Assembly: GCF_902459465.1 (NCBI RefSeq)
Contig: NC_047065.1
Span: 11,695,634-11,759,633, forward strand
From: Asterias rubens
Taxonomy: Eukaryota; Echinodermata; Asteroidea; Forcipulatida; Asteriidae
DNA: 64,000 nt
Direction of reading: 5' to 3'
Below the pieces are notes generated by a model, which was not told the DNA's origin, ran no database searches, and saw only the letters and a list, made by a program, of their open reading frames with translations. The position numbers and the translations under genes were made by a program. Below, piece after piece: positions 45,601 through 54,411 of the stretch. Each line of letters begins with the position of its first letter. Position 1 is the stretch's first letter.

Positions 45601-48600
45601 CTGTCTTTGCACTGGTGTAAGAAACCATGGAGATTTCAAGAAAGAAATAATAAAAGACTTCAGGTCTTAAACCTTTTTTCACAGATTTGTCATTTTATCC
45701 ATATGTGAGGTACACCAAGTGAGATTACTAGTCTTTGACAATTAGCAAACGTGTCCAGTGCCTTTAATTAAAACTACAGTGTTTTATTAAGTACTGAATA
45801 CTTAACTGTACTCCATGTTTTACAAAAATGATAAAAAACACCATCAGTTCTGAAATTCACAAGGTAAACACCCACAAACTTGTCTAAAACTCTCTTCTGA
45901 CATTTTCATCCTCCGAAGGTACAACTGAGAAAATATTTCAAGAAAAGAAGTCGCTGTACGACGTTTACGTGGACAACCAGAACGTGACGACAAACTCTGC
46001 CAATCTGAAAGCCATGGGCAAGATCAACACAATGGACAAGGAGAAGTTCAACAGACTGAACAATCAGAGATGCGCTTCGTTATTCAAATCCCAGGAGCAC
46101 AGCGAAGATGACATGGATGACGATCAGATCTTTGCATCGTAAGTTTACTAAGAAACACTTTCAATTTGCTATATTTTTTTCCCATGTGTAGGGTGTCATA
46201 GCTGAGTGGTTTATAGAGCATCACATTTAAGATGGAATCCCAGTCGTGACACTTGTATCCTTAAATAAATAAATAAATAAAAAGGTATTTATATTGCGCT
46301 TTTTGAAAACAAGATCAAAGCGCATATCAAAGAAAAGGATAAATTGTAACTTGCAAGAAACAAATCATTAATCTACTATTTAGGAAAGAGATAAGTTTTA
46401 AGTTTTTTTTCTTAAAAGTAACAACACAAGAAGATTTACGGACATTACATGTAATTGGGAGAGTGTTCCAAAGTTCAGCAGCAGAGTGTGAGAAGGTGTG
46501 TTTGCCATAAGTTAATCTAGAATCATGAGTGTTAAGCTGGGTTTTATGGACGGAAGAACAGAGTCCTTGATGGTGGGTTTGGCGGAGATGAAACATATTT
46601 GACAGATAAGGTGGAACAATGCCATTCAAACATATAGAAGAAGAGGCGCAAGATGCAAGATGCTTTAATAAATAAATAAATGAAAAGGTATTTGTATTGC
46701 GCTTTTCCAAAACAAGATCAAAGCGCATATCAAAGAAAAGGATAAATTGTAACTTGCAAGAAACAAATCATTAATCTACTATTTAGGAAAGAGGAAAGAG
46801 ATAACTGACATACAGATCCTTGTCATTTGATTGGTGGAACTTACTTCACGTGACATTCACTATTACTCCCATCCGCACCGGCGACCAAAGAGACCTATTC
46901 GCCCATGGGGAATAGCATTTCCCATTCAACAGTTAGGATCATCCTTGTTCCCAATGTTTTTGAGCAGTACAGCACCGCCGCGCCGCTGCTAAAACAAAGG
47001 AGCACCTGTGCAAAAGGTTGTGATCCGATTTTTTTTTTTTGCATTGTTGCCGCTACGCGGCTCTATATGATTTTTGGTTGTCATTAATTTGTGTGATTTT
47101 TCATAACGTTATACTTTTAAAATACATCAAATGACAAGGATCTAAATGTCAGTTATATAAAACAAATATTGAGTGGCTTTAATTCATGGAATGGAAGAAA
47201 TATTATCGCTCGGTAAAATTTGGACTGTTCCATTTCACTCGGCTTCGCCTCGTGAAATGGAACAGTCCAAATTTTACCTTGTGATGATATTTCTCCCATT
47301 TCACTCTGAGCCACTCAATATTTGTATACTATAATTGCTCTCTGAGAATAACCAGAACTTGAGTCTGATTCACTACACCCTTTGGCCTTGTCACGCTATT
47401 GTATACTTGTGGTAACTTACATACTTTTTTAATGTTATTGTGTACCCCAGATGTGGGGCAACAGATCTACGGATCATAGTATGTATTTGCTTTTGTTGTC
47501 CCTTGCCCATCCTGGGGTATATTGTCTTGTATTTTGTTTTGTACTGTTATGGCAAATAAAGATATAATAATAAAAAATAATAATAATAATAAAATCAAAC
47601 ATTTTAAAGCATCTTACCAGGTTTGAATACTCGCACAGTCTGTTAGAATAAATGGTCATAATGTAATAGGGGAATTCTAAACCTTGTATCCTTTACCAAG
47701 ACATTTCTTAAGACACCATAATTTGTTCTTCTGTCGATTTTTCTCTCTGGGTTTCCTCCAACATCTAAGACTGAACATTCCTTCCTGTCTTCTCTCCATG
47801 GAGTTTCTTGGTTAGTGTAGTGATTAAGCTCCCTTTTCTGAGAATCCTTGGCATCACAGCCAGAATTAATCGAATAAATAAAGCCTCAAGGTCTCTTGCG
47901 TGTGCAATGCGTGTAATAAGTAGACAATATTCATAAATACCTAAGACAGTTTCGCTATTCCTATTGGTGGAGAGCGCGTCACTTGGGGGTGTTTAAACCT
48001 TTGATAATGACCAGTAAGTGTTGAAACATGGGCGTGACATGCGAGCTTGCACCTGTGCTTATAAGACAGTTTCTTCCTTCCTATTGGTCGAGAGCAACGG
48101 CCGGGACAGTTGTGCCACATCACGCGATATGCGACGCGCACAGCAATCTCCTTATAAGGAGTTATTTACCCGAGGGCCTTACCATTTTATAGCTGGAGGG
48201 GTGTTGTGTTGAAAGAAAACATTGAACAATTATAATTTTTTGCATTTATTTTACTTTTTGACCAAAAAGTGTTTAGTTTTTTGACTGAAAAGGTATTTAT
48301 GAATGGGAACCAAAGTGTGTTGAATCGGTTTTCAACTAGTGGTTTAAACCCGCCGAGGCCTGGTTCTTGATAATTTACCGTCTCGGTAAAATTATCAAGG
48401 TCTCGGCGGGTTTAAACCACTAGTTGAAAACCTCTTCACCACACATTGATTGCCTTATTAAGGTACGTGTAAAACACAGCCAGTGAGAGGCTTGTTAAAC
48501 AACAAAATGACAAACTCTAAGTCAATAAGTACATGTATTCACCAAAATGCTCGTCTGTTGCCCATCCCCAGATTCTTCTTGGAGCAGAACAACCACATCT

Positions 48601-48770
48601 TCCAGACCCTCATGGACGTATCGGAGAGCCAGGACAAAGCCTTGACCACTGACCACATGAAAGCCATGGGGCTGGACCCCATCGCTGACCGCCAGTTCAT
48701 TATGGACCTTGTGGAACTCTATGGTATTGATGTCATCCTCATGGTGGATAACCCGTGCTGTCCGGTGTGA
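33691..48770 (+). CDS. DENND11: DENN domain-containing protein 11 (LCHN), exons 2-8; first exon missing
   Basis: Coding exons: 33691-33790, 40282-40440, 40648-40828, 43321-43459, 45430-45555, 45919-46138, 48572-48770 (TGA). All are GT-AG with matching phases, giving 373 codons. The human protein is about 455 aa from memory, so roughly 80 N-terminal residues are missing. Diagnostic stretches: [111 protein letters not shown] and C-terminal [20 protein letters not shown]-module proteins are generally regulators or exchange factors for Rab GTPases. The role of DENND11 itself is poorly defined, with reported links to neurite growth. The third visible exon ends in a Ser/Thr/Pro-rich linker ([19 protein letters not shown]) that looks lineage-specific. 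The first visible exon begins in phase 1, so an upstream coding exon must exist. Confidence 0.95.
34130..34560. repeat. Interspersed repeat, possibly a retroelement 3' end
   Basis: GGGTTTTCAGCAAGTTTTTA to AGCATTCCAAAGTTTAGGAG resembles widespread 3' ends of CR1/L2-type elements, compare 46280-46680. No open frame remains. Confidence 0.35.
35436..35783. repeat. ~120-bp tandem repeat, three units
   Basis: Each unit runs from GTCAGGTA(C/T)-TGTGTAGATTTGTCAGTG through GAGACAATAAAGGGTA to GCACAATTTAGCT. A G-run is expanded in unit 3 (35709-35720). Confidence 0.8.
36695..37508. mobile_element. TTAA-type MITE (family 5) interrupted by another
   Basis: The left end TTAAAGGCCTTGGGTACTTT and right end CCAAGGGTAGCAAAACCCTTTAA are imperfect inverses. 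The element at 36945-37317 lies inside it. A related partial copy with GTCCATAGATTTACATTAAA and GTCTCATGAGACC is at 37985-38150. Confidence 0.6.
36945..37317. mobile_element. TTAA-type MITE (family 4), nested
   Basis: TTAAAGATGCTATGTCAGAT and ATCTGACATAGCATCTTTAA are exact inverses, with TTAA on both sides. It is inserted in the family 5 element. Confidence 0.85.
39050..39395. mobile_element. Family 1 TTAA MITE, minus orientation, in the DENND11 intron
   Basis: GACACTGGACACTATTGGTG to AATTACCAATAGTGTCCACA. TTAA borders are no longer intact. Confidence 0.8.
39880..40150. repeat. ~25-bp degenerate repeat, TAGGCCCCAGGCACCAGTGT
   Basis: About ten units based on TAGGCCCCAGGCACCAGTGT + TCTG. It lies 130 bp before the acceptor of the exon at 40282. 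Confidence 0.75.
40829..43320. other. DENND11 intron, mostly unique AT-rich sequence
   Basis: No exon or ordered repeat was found apart from the MITE at 42979. Confidence 0.5.
42979..43280. mobile_element. Family 1 TTAA MITE lacking its right end
   Basis: TTAAAGGCACTGGACACTTT at the left, with internal motifs through TCAAAATTTTCACAGATTTG. The expected terminal ~80 bp are gone and the exon acceptor at 43320 follows about 40 bp later. Confidence 0.7.
44105..44300. mobile_element. MITE-like repeat with TTTCTGCTTAGCAG motifs
   Basis: GAAACATATTTCTGCTTAGC is repeated in tandem. The right end GCTTAAGCAGCTATATGAAA matches a widespread '...TATGAAATT-GGGCCC' repeat end also seen near 30762 and 52105. 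Confidence 0.5.
44300..45429. other. DENND11 intron, nothing recognised
   Basis: Includes a C-run near 44690-44702 and an AG/GA-rich stretch near 44880-44960. Confidence 0.5.
45635..45768. mobile_element. Right-end fragment of a family 1-like MITE
   Basis: Holds TTCACAGATTTGTCATTTTA, ACACCAAGTGAGA and the terminal GTGTCCAGTGCCTTTAA. It could be the separated partner of the left part at 42979-43280, but other copies make that uncertain. Confidence 0.6.
46189..46262 (+). repeat. SINE B fragment (tRNA-derived)
   Basis: GTGTCATAGCTGAGTGGTT (A-box-like) and GGAATCCCAGTCGTGACACT to TTGTATCC match the heads at 57283 and 63110. Confidence 0.55.
46262..46800 (-). mobile_element. CR1/L2-type non-LTR retrotransposon 3' fragment
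   Basis: Minus-strand translation from about 46680 to 46390 reads as the C-terminal end of a reverse transcriptase ORF ([43 protein letters not shown]-like). This is a hallmark of CR1/L2-like elements. The AT-rich tail at 46262-46395 (AAATAAATAAA, TTGCGCTTTTT, AAGATCAAAGCGC) is repeated directly at 46668-46800. Confidence 0.75.
46800..47161. mobile_element. Foldback MITE, AACTGACATACAGATCCTTG ends
   Basis: ATAACTGACATACAGATCCT-TGTCATTTGA near 46800 pairs with TCAAATGACAAGGATCTAAA-TGTCAGTTAT near 47130. A short palindrome (CCCATGGGGAATAGCATTTC) lies inside. Confidence 0.7.
47164..47333. mobile_element. Palindromic MITE, AATATTGAGTGGCT ends
   Basis: AAATATTGAGTGGCT and AGCCACTCAATATTT flank the near-perfect inner hairpin GGACTGTTCCATTTCAC / GTGAAATGGAACAGTCC. 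Confidence 0.75.
47920..48475. mobile_element. Composite inverted-repeat element, reverse of 21850-22868
   Basis: In order: ATTCATAAATACCTAAGACA, CCTATTGGTGGAGAGCGCGT, GGTGTTTAAACCTTTGATAA, CCTATTGGTCGAGAGCAACG, CTCCTTATAAGGAG, GCTGGAGGGGTGTTGTGTTG, and a strong terminal hairpin ACTAGTGGTTTAAACCCGCC (48337) with its inverse at 48405. It ends about 100 bp before the last DENND11 exon. Confidence 0.65.
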
Positions 48771-48965
48771 ACCGGTTTAAATTGACTCAGACCAGTTTGA
48801 ACTGCTTGGAACTGGATCAAACCACTGATTGTAAATCAGATGTAAACCCGTTTAAACTGACTCAAACCAGTTTGAACTGCTTAGAACTGGAACGGACCAC
48901 TGATCAGGTTAGAACTGGTTTGAACTGACTCAACTGCTTGGAACCAGATCAGACCACTGATTTTA
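48771..48965 (+). repeat. ~75-bp repeat in the start of the DENND11 3'UTR
   Basis: The run GACTCA-ACCAGTTTGAACTGCTTGGAACTGG-ACCACTGAT (in parts) appears about 2.5 times, starting directly at the stop codon. It contains AACCGGTTTAAA and several TTTGAACTG / CAGTTTGAAC near-palindromes. Confidence 0.7.
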
Positions 48966-49600
48966 AATCATGGTTCCTTTTTTTATTAAAGTCTTTCTAG
49001 AAAATAATCTTTATTGTTGATAACAAAACAAGGAAGGAATATTGGTGTAACCCATTTGGAAATAACAAATAATATTTACTTGATGAAGCGTAACAGGAAA
49101 GCAATGAAATAAGGAACAGGGATTGTTTTACCAATCATGGAGGTGGCTGCTCAAAATGAAATATGTATTTTTAGTAAATAATTTCTAACAAATATATTTA
49201 TTGGTGATAAAAAAGGAGGAATTTGTTGTTTTGGTGTAGTCCATACAACAAAAATGGCTTTAACAAATATTTTTAAGAAAACATGAGAGAGAAGACACGG
49301 CCAAGAGGAAAGCAAAGTAAACAAATACAGGAAAGAGTGATCCATTTAATTTTAAAGTAAAATTTAAACAAAGTTTTTAAAATGACAGAGCAGTTCCCCC
49401 CCATTGCGACCTCAAGATGTACAAATAAAATAATACTTTTTTTTCCACTGCCTAAGATGTCAGTCACACTAAAGTGGTCTATGTGTTTTTGTAAAACAGA
49501 AAGCAATGTTTTTTAGTTATATCAAAAGGTCAACTTCGATGAAATAAACATTATCGTTTGTCCGTTAAAGAAAGGTAAAGGAGTACATACAGATTACAAG

Positions 49601-49910
49601 GTGTTGGCATGGTTGGCTTGTGCGTAAAGCGCTCGCCTCTCACCAATGTGACCCCGGTTTGATACCCAGCCAGGGCCATAATGTGAGCTGAGTTGTGCGT
49701 TGGTTCTCTGCTTTGCCACGAGGGTTTTCCCAGACCATCTGGTTTTTCTCCCTCGGGGAAAAAAATCGAACTCTTTCAATCTTGGCTGTGCTCGGTGGTC
49801 ATAATGGGTTGATGTGGCTGGCAGCAAGAGGCGCCCTTGCATGCCTGCTTCTCGAATACATTGTAGCCGCGTCTTTCGCACTTTAGCTCTTAGCTGCGAG
49901 TAAGGATGAT
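49601..49910 (+). mobile_element. SINE A, near full length
   Basis: The head GGTTGGCTTGTGCGTAAAGC has a decayed B box (GGTTTGATACCC). The body continues to GCTTCTCGAATACATTGTAG and GAGTAAGGATGATTAGCC, ending in a C-run. Confidence 0.8.
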
Positions 49911-50728
49911 TAGCCCCCCCCCCCCCAAATTAATTATTTATTTTAATAATTGAGTAAAATTCAATAACAAATTGTTACATGATGTAAAACAAACAAATTC
50001 TGATCAGTGTTTCTTGGGTTACGATCTTAGAAGTTAATTTTATTCATTAAAAAACAGGCCTTGGAACTTCACTTTTGAAGGAGCAGACCAATTTCCCTTT
50101 GGTCAGGGGCACCTCTAAAAGGAACATTTGAAATTTGTATTGGAACTTCGCAAAGGGCACCACAGCAAAAATAAAGGGCACCATGGCAATTGCTGTAGGT
50201 GCCGTGGGATACGTCGAGGCCTGATTAAAGGGAAATTAATTTTGTGGTTATTAAAGGAATATCATTGGAAGTGGAAATTATATCAATTTTATAGATCAAA
50301 GATAAGAAATATTATACCTTGAAATTGATTTTAACTTACAAATGAGTGACTTAAGTGTAACACTCTCTTCAGCTGATTTGTTTGTTGCAAATATTCTGCA
50401 AAAAAATTATTTATTTAACATTATGTTGCCTCATTTAATACGTCTTGTTTAATACTCACTGTGCATTAACAAAGAAGAACTATTTATTTATTTTGTTTGA
50501 CTTTGAAAGTAGTATCTTAACAAAACAAAGTTATGTTTAGTGTTTTTATATATTAAATGTCTACTTTTTGTGGTTAATTTCTGCCCAGCAAAATATATTG
50601 TTTGCGATTGTTTAAAACAATTTTCTATTACTTAAGTCCCCACCCCTTCAATACTTAACCAAAGAAATGTTTTGGTGACATTATGATGTCATTGCACGAG
50701 GTGTTGCGTTTTTAATGTGTGGACTAAA

Positions 50729-50896
50729 CGTCGAGTTACACTGAGCGATAAACAATGGTGGTCACGATCACTTCGCAAAGAGAATGCATTCTATTGGTTG
50801 AATTGCTCCACGCAGAGTACGCACACGCTCATTCAACCAATAGAATGCGTGCTTTTTTGCGCCATTTTCGCTATCGCTGCAGTGTGACTCGGCCTT
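50729..50896. mobile_element. Foldback MITE, CGAGTTACACTGAGCGATA ends
   Basis: CGAGTTACACTGAGCGATA pairs with TATCGCTGCAGTGTGACTCG. Inner arms GCATTCTATTGGTTGAAT and ATTCAACCAATAGAATGC are exact inverses. Confidence 0.8.
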
Positions 50897-51157
50897 TAGG
50901 GTCAGTCAATATAAATTAACTTTATTATACTGCATAAACTCATTAATGTATTTGATTTCACTGTCCAACTCATTATTAACAGCCAACAAGGCCTACAAAA
51001 GAAATTATTTCTTAGATACTTGTAGAAATACAGTTGTTCTTTCCAACGAAAACCTTTCATGACCTTCCTAGTACCTGTTCTCCTGTTTGTTTAGTCTGTT
51101 GCCATTGATGTCCACAGTTTCTTATTTCAAGCCAGGAGGTAGAAAACGAAGGATTCA

Positions 51158-51394
51158 TTATGGGTGCGTTTGATCAGCTTCCCTGTGCAACCTCGCTGTG
51201 CTCATTCGGGTGAGCCCCTGACAAGAGCTAATCAAACGATCACCCACCCTCTCGATGTGATGTCATGCACCTCGGGCCAGCCCTAAGTGACCTGTACCAC
51301 ACGCGGGGCTGACCCGGGCGAGCCCCTGGAATGACGTCAAAGCTATTCGAACGCAAGACCAGGGTCAACCCGGGGAAGCTAATCAAACGCACCC
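51158..51394. mobile_element. Foldback MITE, GGGTGCGTTTGATCAGCTTC ends
   Basis: GGGTGCGTTTGATCAGCTTCCC and GGGAAGCTAATCAAACGCACCC in inverse. Inner GGGTGAGCCCCTGACAAG and GGGCGAGCCCCTGGAATGAC modules. Ends of this kind are often hAT-derived. Target-site duplication not certain. Confidence 0.75.
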
Positions 51395-52883
51395 ATTGAT
51401 GCAGCTACATGTACATGTAATAGTGTGGTTCAAGAGTGGATAAAAAGTTACATCTTGATGCACTTACTTGTAGGGGGGAATGTGCAACAAAAATTGAAAA
51501 ACATGTATTTTATGATGAAATAGAATGTATGAATACAAGTGTAGATAAATCAAACCAAAATTCTGCCAGTATTTTCAACTAGATTCAAGTCTTCCCTCTC
51601 GATGGATAAGTGATCTTTTGAGTCACAAATCAAACTACCTTTTCTGAGAATTTTTGTCGTAGAGAGTTGCTTGTCCATGTTGGAAAAAACACAAAGATGA
51701 GCAATTAGAATCACTGGTAGCTAGATTTATAAATTAAATATATGCATATTTATGTATGTAAGGATTCAAAATTTTGTAAACTTCAGTGTATATGATATTT
51801 TTATGAAACAAATCTTCAAGAACCATGTAAATACTTTAAAACTATGTATAAAATGGGTATGTATATTGAATAGAAATTTGATGTATAGAGAAAAGAAACT
51901 TGTCTAGACTATAACACCACGGTCCAATTTCAATAAGCGGTTATCAGAAACTAATTAGGAATTATCTTGCTCAGCAATTATCTTGGCTCATTGAAAATAT
52001 TAGCGGCGTAGCAGTTGTTACAATGTTAACGTAATGGTTGTCTGTCTGGTAATTTGTTTGTGCTAAGCAAGATTTTGTTGTACTTAGTAAGTCTTTGTGC
52101 TGACAGGCTTTATGAAATTGGGGCCCTGTTTGTAGCGACATTGAGGCCATTGTTATGGAAAGGTGGTACCTGGGTATTTGGCTATAAAGTCTATTTTTAG
52201 TATTGTATCCTATTCATCGAATGGGGATGTTGTGTAAGTATAGATTTAATTACGGGAACCTTACTAATTTGACCGAATGTTATTAGTCAATTTATGTCAA
52301 AATTTCTTCATCCAATTTGTGGGGAATAAATTATTATTGTTTTCTTTTCTTAATAGGTCGTTAAAGGGGAGATTGTATGCAACTGCATGCATCACATTTT
52401 GCATTGAACAATTTAAATGTTTATCTAAAATAAAAATCAGCACCGGGATCAAGTTTCATAAATCTAGCCGTGCTAGCAGCAAGTAATATTTTCTGCCATA
52501 AAAACACAAAAAACACACCCTGTCTAAATCATGTCAACCTTAACCCTAACTCAAGTAACCAACAACACAAACGCCAACACCTTGACCCTAAAAACCAACC
52601 CACCCTAATCTCGCTAACCAACTCCAAACCCAAATACAACCTGTACCTCAATAAGGTTAAGACATTTCTTTTTAAACTGGATTTTGTTTTGTTCTGCTGC
52701 GTACTTAATGTTATAAATAACAATTTGAGCTTTACTCCGTGAGTAACAAATTATGTACACTATTCCTGAAAAACCCATTAACAGGGCGTAACAATTAGCA
52801 CATATTATTTCAACTCATGACGTTAAATTACATCTTGTGTTCATTGTACATAATGACTAAAAACTGTATAAAGTACTTTAAGA

Positions 52884-52950
52884 AATAAACAATTAAATCT
52901 TGCAATGTCAGAGAGGTAGAGACGGACAAACTGTTTTTGTGATCTTTATT
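52884..52950. other. Candidate convergent poly(A) signals
   Basis: AATAAA on the plus strand (52884-52889) and AATAAA on the minus strand (TTTATT at 52945-52950) are about 60 bp apart, between the converging genes DENND11 and MRPL38. Confidence 0.35.
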
Positions 52951-52994
52951 TGATTTGTTTGCACCTCCATTCATAATTATTACCATGGTTACAC

Positions 52995-53660
52995 TCTAGT
53001 CCAAGTTGTAAAATAACTCATTAATTGCAAAGGGTTATATAGGCCTGACATAAGGTGGGTGGGTGCACAAGCACAAAGATTATCCCCTTGTGATTTTGGA
53101 GGGAAAGACTGCAAGGCTTTACCCGTTGTGGTTTTATCAAATTTCAGATAAATTTCAACAACATTGCAAGGCTTACCCCTTGTGGTTTTATTAAATTTCA
53201 TCAAAATTGCAAGGCTTACTGCTTGTGATTTTAGCAAAATTTAAACAAAAATGCAAGGTTTACCCCTACCCCTTGAGATTTTATTACCTAAAAAAATGCA
53301 ATGCTTATCACTTGTGATTTTCATGAAATTTCAGCCAAATTTCAACAAAAATGAAAGGATTTAGCCCTTGTAATTTTATCAAATTTCAGCATAATTTCAA
53401 CAAAAAATGCAATGCTTGTTGTACCCCTTGCGTTTTTATCAGAACTTATCAAAATTTCAACAAAATGTAAGGCTTATCGCTAGTGATTTTATAAATATTC
53501 AGCAAAATTTCAACAAAAATGCAAGGCTTACCCCTTGTGATTTGATCAGATTTTAGCCAAATGTCAACAATACTGTAAGGCTTACCCCTTGTGATTTTAT
53601 CAGTTTTTAGCAATATGTCAACAACAATGCAATATTGAATATAATGAATATAAACCCCAT
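52995..53660. repeat. ~55-60-bp degenerate minisatellite, about 11 units
   Basis: Each unit combines GCAAGGCTTACCCCTTGTGA, TTTTATCAAATTTCAGC and AAATTTCAACAAAAAT. Unit length varies because of internal loss. Confidence 0.85.
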
Positions 53661-53794
53661 TTACCAGGAGCTAAAAAATATGAAAAGGCAATTGTATGAT
53701 ATCCATACAATTTCCACTCATGACCTTTTATACCTGAGCAGACGATGTTATCATTTAGATGCTTAGACATATCCTTACCATGGTCAAGTCCAAA

Positions 53795-54360
53795 TCAAGC
53801 AATCATGGCTATGGCTTATGGCTGCAGGGCCAGTGTTGTAGAAATATGATAAGATTGAAGCCGCTGTTGAAGCACTTAGTTCAAACATGGTTTTAGCTCC
53901 ACCATGATCATTTCCTAACTAAAGCCAAGTCTGAGTCAAGCAACCACTACCATGGCTAAAGGCTGTAGGGCCAGTGTTGTAGAAATATGATAAGACAGAA
54001 GCCGCTGTAGACAGAAGCCGCTGTTGAAGCACTTAGTTCAAACATTGCTTTTAAGTTCCACCATGATCATTTCCTAACTATGGTCAAGCCCGAATCCTGC
54101 AACCACTGACATTGGTACATGTATAGCTGATGGCTGCGAGGCCAGTGTTGTAGAAATACAAGTTTTTGTTGAAGAACTAAGTTCAAACATGGCTTTTAAG
54201 TTCCACCATGGTCATTTCCTAACTAAAGCCAAGTCCGAATCAAGCAACCACTACCATGGCTAAAGGCTGTAGGGCCAGTGTTGTAGAAATATGATAAGAT
54301 AGAAGCCACTGTTGAAGCACTTAGTTCAAACATGGCTCTTAAGTTCCACCGAGGTCAGGA
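53795..54360. repeat. ~160-bp tandem repeat, about four units
   Basis: Units run AAGCCAAGTCCGAATCAAGC, GCTAAAGGCTGTAGGGCCAG, TGTTGTAGAAATATGATAAG, AAGCACTTAGTTCAAACATG, TTCCACCATGATCATTTCCT. The array ends 50 bp from the MRPL38 stop codon and is probably in its 3'UTR. Confidence 0.85.
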
Positions 54361-54411
54361 TTCCAACTTGCAAATGGCGCCAACAGTTGACAAAAGTCAA
54401 AACTTTGGTAT

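Larger units (their letters stand above)
50000..52890 (+). other. AT-rich sequence downstream of DENND11, possibly long 3'UTR
   Basis: No new exon is recognised. Apart from two MITEs (50729, 51158) and a repeat near 51930-52130 it is unique and AT-rich. An AATAAA at 52884 could end a long 3'UTR, and another at 49544 is nearer. The choice cannot be made without transcripts. Confidence 0.35.

Noticed and set aside
52470-52742. 90-codon Asn/Lys-rich frame
   Set aside because: Compositional, likely within 3'UTR or intergenic DNA.
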